Position numbers and translations under genes: made by a program. Source: Natrinema limicola JCM 13563 (GTDB taxonomy: Archaea; Halobacteriota; Halobacteria; Halobacteriales; Natrialbaceae). Taken from it: 43,337 bases of DNA. The notes under the pieces are model-generated. The model was not told the origin of the DNA. It did no database searches and worked only from the letters and a program-made list of their open reading frames with translations. The DNA lies in NCBI RefSeq assembly GCF_000337475.1, contig NZ_AOIT01000050.1, positions 10,807 through 54,143 on the forward strand, written 5' to 3'. Below, piece after piece: positions 32,880 to 41,812 of this stretch (within the stretch, counting starts at the first letter, position 1; every line of letters begins with the position of its first letter).

Positions 32880-33017
32880 TTACTCACTCCCGTATGCGTC
32901 TCCGTACGCTGTTCCGTACCCGGATTCGACGGCCGCGCTGTTCGTACAGCCTGCAACCGTGAGAACCCCCGACGTTGCGATGAGGACGTCCCGTCGTCCC
33001 GGTCCTGAATCGTCCAT
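32880..33017 (-). CDS. Tiny Tat-type lipoprotein ORF in front of the beta-helix gene
   Basis: This 45-aa ORF begins MDDSGPGRRDVLIATSGVLT, giving a Tat motif (RRD), a hydrophobic stretch and a lipobox VAGC (Cys24). After it comes TNSAAVESGYGTAYGDAYGS, a Gly/Tyr-rich tail. A TATA-like GTTTATACGG lies at about 33040-33050, and the stop (TAA) is 2 bp before the beta-helix ATG, so the two are surely cotranscribed. It is too short to be a full lipoprotein. Either it is a genuine small lipoprotein, or it is the export signal of the beta-helix protein, split off by mutation. Confidence 0.6.
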   Translation of the reverse strand: MDDSGPGRRDVLIATSGVLTVAGCTNSAAVESGYGTAYGDAYGSE

Positions 33018-33069
33018 GATCTCTGACTCGTCTTCCGCCGTATAAACTACCTGTTCGGCGGCCGACTGT

Positions 33070-33732
33070 TCACTCGAGTTGCGCGTCGATCGCGGCGCTG
33101 ACGGTGTCCCACTCGTAGCTTTCGATGAATTCACCGTCGACGAAGACGGCCGGCGTTCCGGGGACGCCGCGGTCGTCGCCTGTCTGTTTGTCCGCCTCGA
33201 CGACCTCGCGGTATGCCTCCTCTTTGGCTGCTGTGGCGACCGTACAGCCGTCGACGCCGTTGTCGTCGGCGACCTCGCGGATGAACTGGTAGCCGTCCTC
33301 GCCGAGCCGGGCTTGCTCCTCGTAGATCCCCTTGGCAAAGGAAAAGAACGTCTCGGCGTCGGTTCGATCCTGTACTGCGCGGGCGGCCGAGGCAGCACGC
33401 CACGACCAGTTTTCATCGACAGGGATCGGACAGTCGAAGTAGCGATAGCGAATCTCACCGGGCTCGATGTAGGTCGATTCGATCTGTGGATAGACGTCAG
33501 TGGTGAACGTTGCACAGTGTCCACAGGCGAAGTCCTCGAAGACGTCGACGGTGACGGGGGCGTCTTCCGGACCCAGTGCGGGGCGGGGCAGCGAATTGAC
33601 CGTTTCGACTTCTGTCCCGTCACAGTCGCTGGGAAACGAGCCGTTGCTGGAGCCACCGAGACAGCCGGCCGTGGTAGACAGCGTGATTGTTCCACCAAGT
33701 GCAATAAGGGTTGACCGCCGCGTCGTTCGCAT
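33070..33732 (-). CDS. DsbA-like thioredoxin-fold lipoprotein
   Basis: The 220-aa protein is exported and anchored: Tat motif TTRRST (3-8) and lipobox TAGC (Cys24). A DsbA-type thioredoxin fold follows with VTVDVFEDFACGHCATF (CGHC, Cys70/Cys73), a helical insert, and the cis-Pro loop GVPGTPAVFVDGE. Such proteins catalyse or exchange disulfides on the outside of the membrane. The redox direction (oxidase or isomerase) is not shown. Additional Cys37, Cys102 and one near residue 160 might form a second disulfide. Its promoter holds a TATA box inside an inverted repeat. Confidence 0.9.
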   Translation of the reverse strand: MRTTRRSTLIALGGTITLSTTAGCLGGSSNGSFPSDCDGTEVETVNSLPRPALGPEDAPVTVDVFEDFACGHCATFTTDVYPQIESTYIEPGEIRYRYFDCPIPVDENWSWRAASAARAVQDRTDAETFFSFAKGIYEEQARLGEDGYQFIREVADDNGVDGCTVATAAKEEAYREVVEADKQTGDDRGVPGTPAVFVDGEFIESYEWDTVSAAIDAQLE

Positions 33733-33739
33733 AGTCGTG

Positions 33740-33774
33740 CGAACGGCGCAGTGACATATATACGATGCCGTTTG
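33740..33774 (-). promoter_or_regulatory. Inverted repeat enclosing the TATA box of the DsbA-like gene
   Basis: CGAACGGC (33740-33747) and GCCGTTTG (33767-33774) are near-perfect inverted repeats with a 19-nt spacer that contains the TATA box ACATATATAC (33753-33762), 21-30 nt before the start codon at 33732. A protein bound to both arms would block TBP. The direct repeat GCGAACG also occurs at both sides. Confidence 0.5.
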
Positions 33775-33834
33775 CGAACGAGAGCGGCTCCCACGACGGG
33801 CATCTCTCCCGCCAACCGCGACCGCCGGCCGCCT

Positions 33835-35013
33835 TCAGACCGGATCGTCGACGGCGAGCGCGTCCTCGAGTCGCTCCCGTTCGGCCCGCAACGCCTCGAG
33901 TTCGTCGTCGACGCGGCCGTCGGCCAGCCGCTCTCGTTCGGCGGGCGTGAGCCGGTCGACGGCCTGGGCTGCGGTCTGTAAGCGGTCGTAGTCGGGATCG
34001 GTCGCGAGCAACCGCACCTCGCGTAAAGCTGCGACGACGTCCTCGCCGGCGATTCGCGCGACGAACGGCTGATACTCCCGCGTCCGGGCTCGCAGGGCAC
34101 CTGCAGGCTCGGGCGGCCAGTCGATCGTCAGCGCCTCGGCGTCGATCCCCTCGAGATACGTCTGCTGAGTCGCGACTGACCGCTTGAGTTCGTCCGCGCT
34201 GTCGACGTAATGGGAGAGCTTCGACCGTGAGTAGTCGGCGTACTCGAGCAACTCGGGAATCGTATATTCGCCGGCTTGATTCTCGCGGACGTACGCCGCC
34301 AGATCGTCGGGCGGGCGCTCGTAGGTCACGAACGGATACCACCGGCTCCGTTCGAGCAGGGCGAACACCTCGCGGGCGCTCGTCTCGAGGCGATACGCCT
34401 GAACGGCCTCGCGGATCGCCTCGTTGTAGTCTTCGATCGGCTCGCGGAGTCGCTCGACCGGGGCGTCGAGATCCGCATCCGCGAGTTCGAGCAGCCGCTT
34501 GCGTGCGTCGATCTCGTCGTCGATCGTCCGCAGTCGTTTGCTCGCGGCTTTGCGGGCTTCCGCCAGCGCTTCGCGAGCGGCCTCGCGTTCGTCGAGCATG
34601 GCCGCGTATTTTGCTGCCGGCTCGAGGGCGTCGTGAGCCCGCTCGAAATCGGCTTCGCTCAGCCGGCGTTTGTCGATCGCCTCGAGGGCGTCCTCGAAGG
34701 ACTCGTATTCGGGGAGGTCCTCGTCGAGTCCGGTGACCAGCCCGTCGAACTTGCCCTCGAGTTCGATATATGCTTGAAAATTCTCCTTGCCGGTCCCGGT
34801 CGCGCGGTCGACGTAGTCCTCTAACAGGTCGGTCGCGGTTCGGTAGGCGGTTGCGACCGCCTCGACGGTGTCCGCGTCGTGATCGTCGATCTGCGCGTCG
34901 ATCGTCTCGAGGCGGTCGCGGGCGGCCTCGAGTGCCTCGTGCGGTGTCGGATCGTCGTCGCTACTGCCGGCGGCGTCGGAGCGGGCGTCGGCGGGCGGGA
35001 CGCGCTCGCTCAT
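33835..35013 (-). CDS. Coiled-coil haloarchaeal protein, unknown function
   Basis: The 392-aa acidic, mostly helical protein has long predicted coiled-coil stretches (about residues 30-110, 125-190 and 355-385), rich in Glu, Ala, Arg and Leu. A globular segment in the middle has RSRWYPFVTYERPPDDLAAY and EYTIPELLEYADYSRSKLSH, the latter resembling a helix-turn-helix. I think it belongs to a haloarchaeal DUF7118-like family, but I am not certain. No enzymatic motif is visible. The gene starts 3 bp after the stop of hisI, so the two are cotranscribed, but there is no evident metabolic link. Confidence 0.75.
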   Translation of the reverse strand: MSERVPPADARSDAAGSSDDDPTPHEALEAARDRLETIDAQIDDHDADTVEAVATAYRTATDLLEDYVDRATGTGKENFQAYIELEGKFDGLVTGLDEDLPEYESFEDALEAIDKRRLSEADFERAHDALEPAAKYAAMLDEREAAREALAEARKAASKRLRTIDDEIDARKRLLELADADLDAPVERLREPIEDYNEAIREAVQAYRLETSAREVFALLERSRWYPFVTYERPPDDLAAYVRENQAGEYTIPELLEYADYSRSKLSHYVDSADELKRSVATQQTYLEGIDAEALTIDWPPEPAGALRARTREYQPFVARIAGEDVVAALREVRLLATDPDYDRLQTAAQAVDRLTPAERERLADGRVDDELEALRAERERLEDALAVDDPV

Positions 35014-35016
35014 CGG

Positions 35017-35385
35017 TTACTCGTAGACGGCGTCAGGGTCGAACACTCGTTCGCCGACGTTCTCTCCCTCGATCGTCCGGTAGAAACACGACCGGTGGCC
35101 GGTGTGACACGCGCCGCCTTCCTGGTCGACAAGATAGAGCAGGGTGTCGGCGTCACAGTCGACGCGAATCTCCTGAACGTCTTGTGTGTGGCCGCTCGTC
35201 GCGCCTTTCTCCCAGAGCTCGTCGCGGCTTCGCGAGTAGTAGTGCGCGCGGCCAGTCTCGCGCGTTCGCTCGAGGGCCTCCGGCGAGACGTAGGCAAGCA
35301 TCAGTACCTCGCCGGTGTCGGCGTCCTGTGCCACGGCGGGGACGAGGCCGTCCTCACCGAAGTCGACTGCAACGTCGTCGTCCAT
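35017..35385 (-). CDS. hisI: Phosphoribosyl-AMP cyclohydrolase
   Basis: The 122-aa enzyme opens the adenine ring of PR-AMP, the third step of histidine synthesis. The signatures are [39 protein letters not shown] and, for Zn2+/Mg2+ binding, [20 protein letters not shown] followed by TGHRSCFYR. It is the monofunctional archaeal form, without the HisE pyrophosphohydrolase domain. It is the first gene of a two-gene unit with the coiled-coil protein gene. hisA and hisB lie 24-27 kb away in this window. Confidence 0.96.
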   Translation of the reverse strand: MDDDVAVDFGEDGLVPAVAQDADTGEVLMLAYVSPEALERTRETGRAHYYSRSRDELWEKGATSGHTQDVQEIRVDCDADTLLYLVDQEGGACHTGHRSCFYRTIEGENVGERVFDPDAVYE

Positions 35386-35477
35386 ACTCGAGACGTTGGT
35401 CGTCCGAGCGATAGGTCTTTTGCCACTGGTCGTTCGATCGACTCGCCGAAAAACAGCGCGTTCGCCGCGTGTAGTGG

Positions 35478-37064
35478 TTAGTTCTGGCCGTTCAGCGTGA
35501 TGTCGCTGACGCCGATGACGCGCTCGTCGTCCTCGAGTTCCGCTTTCGCTGCGTCGGGGACCTCGCTGTCGACGTTGTAGACGGTCAGTGCTTCGCCGCC
35601 GATGGTCTCACGGGCGTTGAACATACCGGCGATGTTGACGTCGTGGTCGCCCATCACGGAACCGATGAGGCCGATGACGCCGGGTTCGTCGGTGTTGCGC
35701 GTGATGACCATCCGGCCGTGGGGGATGGCGTCGACGCGGTAGCCGTCGATGCGGACGATCCGCGGGTCGTCACCCGCAAAGAGGGTGCCGTCGACGGAGA
35801 CCTCGTCGTCGTCGTTGCTGACAGTTACGGAGATCAGGCTCTGGAAGTCCTCGGCCTGGCGGGTCTTGGACTCGGTGACGTCGACGCCCCGGTCCTCGGC
35901 GATCTGGGGTGCGTTGACTGCGTTGACCTGCCACTCGAGGGGTTCGAAGACGCCCTTGAGTGCGCTTGCGGTGACGAATTCGACGTCTTCGTCGGCGATT
36001 TCGCCCTCGTAGACGACTTCGACGTCCTCGATGCGGCCCTCGAGCAGTTGTGCGGCGACCTTGCCGGCGGTTTCGGCGAGGTCGATGTAGGGCTCGACGC
36101 GGGGGAACGCGCTCTCGTCGATCGAGGGGGCGTTCAGGGCGTTGGCGACCGGTTCGCCGGCGAGCGCGGCGTTGACCTGCTCGGCGGTTGAGGTCGCAAC
36201 GTTCTCCTGAGCCGCTTCCGTCGATGCGCCGAGGTGGGGCGTGACGATGACGTCGTCGTGTTCGAGCAGCGGTGAGTCTTCGGAGAGTGGCTCCTCGGCG
36301 AAGACGTCCAGCGCCGCGCCGGCAAGCGTGCCGTCCTCGACCTTGGCAGCGAGTGCGTCCTCCTGGATGATGCCGCCACGGCCGACGTTGACGATGTAGC
36401 CGTCCTCGAGGAGGTCGAGTTCGTCTTCACCGATCATGCCCTCCGTTTCGGGGGTCAGCGGCGTGTGGATGGTGAGGAAGTCGGCGCGCTCGAGACACGG
36501 CTCGAAGTCGACGAGTTCGGCACCGAGGCGGTCGGCGCGCTCCTCGGAGATGTAGGGGTCGAACGCGACGAGGTCCATCCCAAGCGAGTCGAGTTTCTTG
36601 GCGACTTCCTGGCCGACGCGGCCGAGGCCGATGATGCCGAGCGTCTTGCCGTTGAGTTCGGCACCGAGGTAGTCGCTTTTCGCCCAGTCGCCGTCTTTCA
36701 GGCGGATGTGTGCCTGCGGGATCGAGCGGGCGGCCGCGAACGTCATCGCGACGGTGTGCTCGGCGGCTGCGCGCACGTTGCCCTCGGGGGCGTTAGCGAC
36801 GATGACACCTTCGTCAGTGGCGGCGTCGATGTCGATGTTGTCGACACCGATACCCGCTCGGCCGACGATAACCAGTTCCTCGGCGGCCGCGAGGACCTCG
36901 TCGGTGACTTCGGTCCCGGAGCGAACGATGAGCCCGTGTGCGTCCGAGACTGCCTCGAGGAGGTCGTCTCCCTCGAGTTCGTAGCCCGTTTCGACCTCGT
37001 GGCCGGCGTCTCTGAGTACGTCCAGACCCGCATCCGCGATCGGATCCGTGACGAGAACCTTCAT
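35478..37064 (-). CDS. serA: D-3-phosphoglycerate dehydrogenase
   Basis: The 528-aa enzyme oxidises 3-phosphoglycerate to start serine synthesis. The chain has [20 protein letters not shown] at the start, the NAD-binding [16 protein letters not shown], the catalytic region [20 protein letters not shown] with Arg and Glu, and the catalytic His in [13 protein letters not shown]. Beyond residue 310 come an intervening (ASB) domain and a C-terminal ACT domain ([20 protein letters not shown] to [11 protein letters not shown]), which in family members binds serine as feedback inhibitor. The length is that of the long type (about 525-530 aa). TATA-like GGGTTTACGT is 23-32 nt before the start, which supports ATG at 37064 over the longer frame. 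Confidence 0.96.
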   Translation of the reverse strand: MKVLVTDPIADAGLDVLRDAGHEVETGYELEGDDLLEAVSDAHGLIVRSGTEVTDEVLAAAEELVIVGRAGIGVDNIDIDAATDEGVIVANAPEGNVRAAAEHTVAMTFAAARSIPQAHIRLKDGDWAKSDYLGAELNGKTLGIIGLGRVGQEVAKKLDSLGMDLVAFDPYISEERADRLGAELVDFEPCLERADFLTIHTPLTPETEGMIGEDELDLLEDGYIVNVGRGGIIQEDALAAKVEDGTLAGAALDVFAEEPLSEDSPLLEHDDVIVTPHLGASTEAAQENVATSTAEQVNAALAGEPVANALNAPSIDESAFPRVEPYIDLAETAGKVAAQLLEGRIEDVEVVYEGEIADEDVEFVTASALKGVFEPLEWQVNAVNAPQIAEDRGVDVTESKTRQAEDFQSLISVTVSNDDDEVSVDGTLFAGDDPRIVRIDGYRVDAIPHGRMVITRNTDEPGVIGLIGSVMGDHDVNIAGMFNARETIGGEALTVYNVDSEVPDAAKAELEDDERVIGVSDITLNGQN

Positions 37065-37086
37065 GTGCGGGCAAACCGTGCGGAGC

Positions 37087-37096
37087 ACGTAAACCC
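37087..37096 (-). promoter_or_regulatory. TATA-like box of serA
   Basis: GGGTTTACGT on the reverse strand lies 23-32 nt before the serA start codon (37064), indicating a leaderless transcript. Confidence 0.45.
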
Positions 37097-37193
37097 TTCC
37101 GTTGTCGCGCCCGGTGGCAAAATTTGTCTCCATTCTCTCGAATGTTGTGAGGGACCACCTACCATTATCGGGATGACGCACGTACGGTCGGAT

Positions 37194-37649
37194 ATGTACG
37201 AGCGCATCCTGTTGCCGACCGACGCGGCGGAGGGGACCGAATTCGCCATCGACCACGCCGTCGCCGTCGCCGACCACGCCGGGGCCGACCTTCACCTTCT
37301 CTATGTTGTCGACAGCGACGTCTACAGTTCCTACAGCGGCGACGAATACGTCCACGAGTTCGAAGGGTTAGAGGCCGCCCTCGAGCAGGTCGGTGAAGAG
37401 GCGCTCGAGTCGGCCGCCGAGGCAGCCGCGGAGGCAGGGGTCGAGACGACGACGGTCGTCAGACACGGCGATCCCCACGAGCAGATCCTCGCATACGCCG
37501 ACGAGGCGGATGTCGACCTGCTCGTCATGGGCTCGAAAGAACGGTCCGGCGAGTACCGCCAGCTGCTGGGCAGCGTCACCGACCGCGTCGCGCGGCTGGC
37601 CTCGCGGCCGGTGACGATCGTCAAGACGCCGGTCGACGGCGAGGAGTAG
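37194..37649 (+). CDS. Universal stress protein, UspA family
   Basis: The 151-aa single-domain Usp protein starts MYERILLPTDAAEGTEFAID. It has HLLYVVDSDVYSSY, a helix with EEALESAAEAAAEAGVETTT, VVRHGDPHEQILAYADEADV, and the phosphate-binding end LLVMGSKERSGEYRQLLGS with VTDRVARLASRPVTIVKTP. The G-x2-x-x9-GS pattern is close to ATP-binding Usp proteins, although the second Gly of the motif is Glu. ATG at 37173 seven codons upstream is another possible start. It lies divergently to serA and upstream of serB; a role in serine metabolism is not implied. Confidence 0.9.
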   Translation: MYERILLPTDAAEGTEFAIDHAVAVADHAGADLHLLYVVDSDVYSSYSGDEYVHEFEGLEAALEQVGEEALESAAEAAAEAGVETTTVVRHGDPHEQILAYADEADVDLLVMGSKERSGEYRQLLGSVTDRVARLASRPVTIVKTPVDGEE

Positions 37650-37682
37650 TCGGTCACGATCGCGAGTCGAAACCTGAACTGG

Positions 37683-37689
37683 TTTATCC
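37683..37689 (+). promoter_or_regulatory. TATA-like box of serB
   Basis: TTTATCC lies 23-29 nt before the ATG at 37712, favouring that start over the in-frame GTG at 37691. Confidence 0.45.
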
Positions 37690-37711
37690 GGTGACCCACA
37701 AGCGGCGAGCA

Positions 37712-38356
37712 ATGACAGTCGTCGCTTTCGACTTCGATGGAACGCTTTCCGACTCCGAAATGACCGTCCTACTCGGTGACCGCTGTGGCGTCGCCGACGA
37801 CATGGAATCGATCACCGAGCGCGCGATGAACGACGAGATCGGCTATGCGGAGAGTCTGCGCTCGCGTGCGTCCCTGCTCGAGGGCCTCCCCAAAGCAGAG
37901 GCCGAAGCGGCCTTCGACGAGGTCGTCCTCCGCGAGGGAGCCGCCGACCTCATCGAAGAACTGAACGACGCCGGCGTCACGACCGCCATTCTCACCGGCG
38001 GATTCGAGCGCGGTGTTGCGGCCGCCCTCGAGCGTGAAGGCGTCTCCGTCGACCACATCGTCTCGAACCGGCTACCGATGAACGGCGACGAACTCACTGG
38101 CGACGTCGAGGGGCCGCTGATCGAGGGCACCAAAGACGACGCGCTCGAGGCCCTCGCCGACGACGTCGGCGTCGACCTCGACGAGACCGTGGCGGTCGGC
38201 GATGGCGCGAACGACCTGCCGATGCTCAAGGTTGCCGGGCTGGCGATCGGCTTCGAACCCAAACCGGCGGTCGAACCCCACTGTGACGTCGTCGTCACGT
38301 CGATGGACGAGGCCCGCGAGACGCTGATCGAGGAGACCGTCCTCGCCGAGCCCTGA
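37712..38356 (+). CDS. serB: Phosphoserine phosphatase (HAD family)
   Basis: The 214-aa HAD phosphatase releases serine from phosphoserine. MTVVAFDFDGTLSDSEMTVL holds the catalytic Asp7 and Asp9 (motif I), ILTGGFERGV the motif II Thr, KDDALEALADDVGV the motif III Lys and VAVGDGANDLPMLKVAG the motif IV acidic pair. The cap region contains the EAMNDEIxYAESLxxR-like segment (ERAMNDEIGYAESLRSRASL) typical of SerB. HAD substrate assignment from sequence is never absolute, but the nearby serA strengthens it. The start is decided by the TATA box. Confidence 0.92.
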   Translation: MTVVAFDFDGTLSDSEMTVLLGDRCGVADDMESITERAMNDEIGYAESLRSRASLLEGLPKAEAEAAFDEVVLREGAADLIEELNDAGVTTAILTGGFERGVAAALEREGVSVDHIVSNRLPMNGDELTGDVEGPLIEGTKDDALEALADDVGVDLDETVAVGDGANDLPMLKVAGLAIGFEPKPAVEPHCDVVVTSMDEARETLIEETVLAEP

Positions 38357-38523
38357 GCGCTCGAAAATAACACGTAGTTAGGCCACGTAATCGCCTGTTG
38401 CGGTCCCGAGACGACGAGTCGATGTGGTTCCCGTCGTCGCTTCCCGTTTTACTCGCCGTTTCTGTCGTTTTGTCAGTGATCGCTGACTCTCAGTGCTAAC
38501 TGCCGGTTTCCCGACCGAGAGAG

Positions 38524-38530
38524 TTTTAAC
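38524..38530 (+). promoter_or_regulatory. TATA-like box of the membrane protein gene
   Basis: TTTTAAC lies 21-27 nt before the ATG at 38551. GAGTTTTAACTC is a near palindrome around it, and CTCACAACTGAG follows at 38531. No gene is present between 38357 and 38550. Confidence 0.4.
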
Positions 38531-38550
38531 TCACAACTGAGTAAGCAACT

Positions 38551-38949
38551 ATGATGATGTGGCAAGACCTCGTATTCATGATTGGGAGCAGCCTTTCGAT
38601 CGTTTTCCTCGCACCGACGCTGCGTGACTCGAGTGCGCGTGTCCCCCTCGGCACGAGCCTGCCGTCGATGGGCATCGGGCTCGTGTACGCGACGACGTTT
38701 TTCACGCTCGGGATGAGCTTTTCGGCCGTTGGTGCGCTTGCGGCCGGGACGATGTGGTCGTTGATCGCGCTGTTCCGCTCGCCACAGGGCGTCTCGATGA
38801 AACTCGTCGCGCGTGAAAACCTCGCCCTGTTCGTCGCCGATCTGCAATACTGGCTCGACCGTCGCCGCTCCGGTCAGTCGACCACCGAACAGTACGTCCC
38901 GTTCGATCACGGGTCCTCGAACGCCTATGGACAGAGCAACGGCCGCTAA
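38551..38949 (+). CDS. Haloarchaeal membrane protein, unknown function
   Basis: The 132-aa protein starts with three Met codons (MMMWQDLVFMIGSSLSIVFL), has three predicted hydrophobic helices (about residues 5-22, 40-55, 57-73), and a soluble C-terminal tail ending SSNAYGQSNGR. The sequence FLAPTLRDSSARVPLGTSLPSM resembles small membrane proteins common in haloarchaea. No known domain or catalytic motif is visible. The exact start among 38551, 38554 and 38557 is open; the TATA box fits the first. Confidence 0.72.
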   Translation: MMMWQDLVFMIGSSLSIVFLAPTLRDSSARVPLGTSLPSMGIGLVYATTFFTLGMSFSAVGALAAGTMWSLIALFRSPQGVSMKLVARENLALFVADLQYWLDRRRSGQSTTEQYVPFDHGSSNAYGQSNGR

Positions 38950-39045
38950 CTCTCTTTTTCCGATCGTACTGACCTGCCGTCGCTTGATTACCCGTCGGCC
39001 AACAGTAGAGCTGCCGGCCCCAGCACCGCGGGCCTCGAGACCCGA

Positions 39046-40254
39046 TTACCTCGAAAACAGACTCGTGTGAACCGGTGCGAACTCCCCGGTTTCGTCGGGT
39101 TGTTCCGGGGCCGTGTCGGTAATCGAGCTGCCGCCAAGGCCGTCGGCGAGCAGGTCCGACAGCGGCGGCCCGACGGTTTCGGGTTCGACGAGGAAGGCGT
39201 CGTGGCCGTGGTCGGACTCGATCACATGGTGGGCGACGTCGACGTCGGCCTCGCGTGCCGACTCGGCCAGTGACTCGGCCTGTTCGACGGTGAAATGCCA
39301 GTCGCCGGTAAACGACTCGATGAGGAGTTCACCCTCGAAGGCCGCCAGCGCGTCGGCGTCGGACTCATAGCCCGCCGAGAGATCGAAGTCGTCCATCGCG
39401 CGCGTCATGTAGAGGTAGCTGTTGGCGTCGAACCGATCGGTGAACTTGTCGGCCTGATAGTCCAGATAGGACTCGACCTCCCGATAGGGGAAGAAGGCGG
39501 CCGCGGGATCCGGCGGCTCCTCGCGGACGGTTTCGCGACCTGCGGAGCGGCGGCCGAACTTTCGACCCATCGAGGCCTTCGAGAGGTACATGATGTGCCC
39601 GATCTGGCGGGCGCGTGCCAGTCCGTCTTCGGGTTCGGGGCCGCCGTAGTAGTGACCACCGTTCCAGTTGGGATCGCTAGTGATCGCTCGTCGAGCGACG
39701 GTATCGAGCGCGAGACACTGTGGGTCGAGCTTGGCAGCGGTGGCGACCGCACCGGCCCGTTCGACGTCGTCGGGATACCGCCGCAGCCAGTCGAGGACGT
39801 TCATGCCGCCGACGCTGCCGCCGATGACGGCATGCAGCCGGCCGATTCCCAGTTCGTCAAGCAGCCGCCGTTGGGCACGTGTCCAGTCACCGATCGTGAC
39901 CGGTGGGAAGTCGGTACCGTAGGGTTCGCCCGTCTTCGGGTTCTCGCTTGCGGGGCCAGTCGTCCCGTAACACGAGCCGGGCGTGTTCGCACAGATCACG
40001 TAGTACTCGCTGGTGTCGACCGCCTTCCCGGGCCCGACGACATCGCCCCACCAGGCGCGGGCCTGCCCGGCCGTCTCGTCACCGGCGTCCGGACGGCGGG
40101 CGACGTGGGCGCTGCCGGTCAGCGCGTGACAGATCAACACCGCGTTGTCGCCGGTAAACTCGCCGTAGGTCTCGTAGGCCACCTCGAGACGCGGGATCGA
40201 CTCGCCCGAGAGGAACTCGAACTCGCCGAGGTCGACTGTGTCCTTCGTCGTCAT
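39046..40254 (-). CDS. metX: Homoserine O-acetyltransferase
   Basis: The 402-aa alpha/beta-hydrolase-fold enzyme makes O-acetylhomoserine from homoserine and acetyl-CoA, for direct sulfhydrylation to homocysteine. Ser147 in GGSVGGM is the nucleophile; Asp in [11 protein letters not shown] and His in [10 protein letters not shown] complete the triad. [14 protein letters not shown] and [20 protein letters not shown] are MetX signatures. Serine-type relatives (serine acetyltransferase activity) share the fold; the metY partner favours homoserine. Its ATG overlaps the metY TGA by 4 nt (ATGA), so translation is coupled. The C-terminal tail after residue 380 is low complexity. Confidence 0.95.
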   Translation of the reverse strand: MTTKDTVDLGEFEFLSGESIPRLEVAYETYGEFTGDNAVLICHALTGSAHVARRPDAGDETAGQARAWWGDVVGPGKAVDTSEYYVICANTPGSCYGTTGPASENPKTGEPYGTDFPPVTIGDWTRAQRRLLDELGIGRLHAVIGGSVGGMNVLDWLRRYPDDVERAGAVATAAKLDPQCLALDTVARRAITSDPNWNGGHYYGGPEPEDGLARARQIGHIMYLSKASMGRKFGRRSAGRETVREEPPDPAAAFFPYREVESYLDYQADKFTDRFDANSYLYMTRAMDDFDLSAGYESDADALAAFEGELLIESFTGDWHFTVEQAESLAESAREADVDVAHHVIESDHGHDAFLVEPETVGPPLSDLLADGLGGSSITDTAPEQPDETGEFAPVHTSLFSR

Positions 40255-41654
40255 CGTGTCTCACCGTCCGATCGACAGACCTGTGTCGCGGCTTCGATGG
40301 CTTGCTCGAGGTCGGCCAGGATATCTTTGGGGTCCTCGATGCCGACCGACAGTCGGATCAGGTCTTCGGTGACGCCGGCCTCTGCTCGCTCCTCCGGCGA
40401 GAGCTGGCCGTGGGTCGTGCTTGCGGGGTGGATCACCAGCGTCTTCGCGTCGCCGATGTTCGCGAGGAAGGAAGCCAGTTCGACCTCCTCGCAGAAGGTT
40501 TTGCCCGCTTCGAAGCCACCGCGAGACGACGTCTCGCGAGCAGACGGGTCCGTTTCGGACCCGTCGACCCCTTCGAGCCCGAAGGCAACCATCCCGCCGA
40601 AGTCCTCGAGATACTGCGAAGCGTTGTCGTGGGTCGGATGGGACTCGAGGCCGGGATGGGTGACCCAGGCGACATCGTCGTGATCATCGAGGTACTCCGC
40701 GACGATCGCGGCGTTTTCGCAGTGTTTCTCGACGCGCAGCGGCATCGATTCCAGTCCCTGGAGCGTCTGCCAGGCGTCGAACGGTGATTGCTGGTTGCCG
40801 AGACTGCGCAGCGACCGGAAGCGAGCGGCGGCGGCGAAGGGCGCGTCGGCGAAGTCCCGCGAGAAGTCGACGTCGTGGTAGGCGTGGTTCTGCCCTGCGA
40901 TTTCGTCGTAGCCGTGTTCGCCCCAGGGAAACGAGCCGCCGTCGATCAGGACACCGCCGACGGTCGTTCCCGAACCGTGGAGCCACTTGGTCGTCGATTC
41001 CCAGACGACGTCGGCCCCGTGCTCGAGCGGTCGACACAGTGCTGGCGTCGCAAAGGTGTTGTCGACGACCAGTGGCACGCCGTTGTCGTGGGCGATCGCG
41101 GCGACGCGCTCGAAGTCGGGCGTCACGAGCGAGGGATTGCCGATCGTCTCGACGTGGACGAATGCGGTGTCCTCGTCGATGGCCTCCTCGTAGGCGTCGT
41201 ACTCGAGGGTGGGGACGAATTTCGGCTCGATGTTCCGTCGCGTGGCCGTCTTCGAGAAGTAGGTAGATGTCCCGCCGTAGGTGTCGGTCGAGCAGACGAT
41301 GTTGTCGCCCGCCTCGGCGAGGATCAACACGGCAGAATCGAGTGCGGCCATGCCGCTGTCGGTCGCAACCGCGCCCGCACCGCCCTCGAGCGCGGCGAGG
41401 CGCTCCTCGAGAACCGTGACCGTCGGGTTGGCGATCCGAGAGTAGATGTAGCCATCGTCCTCTAAGGCGTAGCGGTCGGCGGCAGTGTCGGCGTCCTCGA
41501 AGACGTAGGAGGTAGTCTGATAGATCGGTGGTGCTCTCGCTCCGGTCGTCGGATCGGGAGATTGGCCGGCGTGGACGCTGCGCGTGCCGAGCCCACGCCC
41601 GCCACGCTCGGCGTCGGAGTCGGCCCCGTGCCCGTCGCTCGCGTCGTCGCTCAT
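40251..41654 (-). CDS. metY: O-acetylhomoserine sulfhydrylase (aminocarboxypropyltransferase)
   Basis: The 467-aa PLP enzyme of the Cys/Met metabolism family takes O-acetylhomoserine plus sulfide to homocysteine. The typical motifs are [55 protein letters not shown] and [15 protein letters not shown], with the PLP Lys223. A long acidic N-terminal arm of about 20 residues is a halophilic addition. It is the first gene of the metY-metX operon, with a 4-nt overlap. ATG at 41654 is preferred; the longer frame upstream passes through the promoter. Confidence 0.95.
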   Translation of the reverse strand: MSDDASDGHGADSDAERGGRGLGTRSVHAGQSPDPTTGARAPPIYQTTSYVFEDADTAADRYALEDDGYIYSRIANPTVTVLEERLAALEGGAGAVATDSGMAALDSAVLILAEAGDNIVCSTDTYGGTSTYFSKTATRRNIEPKFVPTLEYDAYEEAIDEDTAFVHVETIGNPSLVTPDFERVAAIAHDNGVPLVVDNTFATPALCRPLEHGADVVWESTTKWLHGSGTTVGGVLIDGGSFPWGEHGYDEIAGQNHAYHDVDFSRDFADAPFAAAARFRSLRSLGNQQSPFDAWQTLQGLESMPLRVEKHCENAAIVAEYLDDHDDVAWVTHPGLESHPTHDNASQYLEDFGGMVAFGLEGVDGSETDPSARETSSRGGFEAGKTFCEEVELASFLANIGDAKTLVIHPASTTHGQLSPEERAEAGVTEDLIRLSVGIEDPKDILADLEQAIEAATQVCRSDGETR

Positions 41655-41658
41655 GTTT

Positions 41659-41688
41659 AGTATGCATACTGCTCCATCCTCATATGCG
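41659..41688 (-). promoter_or_regulatory. metY promoter with 12-bp palindrome
   Basis: AGTATGCATACT (41659-41670) is a perfect palindrome placed 5-16 nt before the metY start. TATA-like GCATATGAGG (41678-41687, reverse strand) lies 24-33 nt before it. The palindrome would cover the start of transcription, a place typical of an operator. The divergent dsrE-like gene starts at 41813. Confidence 0.5.
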
Positions 41689-41812
41689 TCGCAGTAACGG
41701 CAAAAACAGCAGACTAGAGAATGACTCTCATTCATCGTCGGCCATCGCTGCTCCGGGAGCCGTTTCGCCTGCAGGCTCAACACCTATTGCAAGACAAGCC
41801 GGCTGTCAACGT

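Noticed and set aside
37173-37649. Functional link of UspA to serine synthesis
   Set aside because: It is only positional, between divergent serA and serB with their own promoters.
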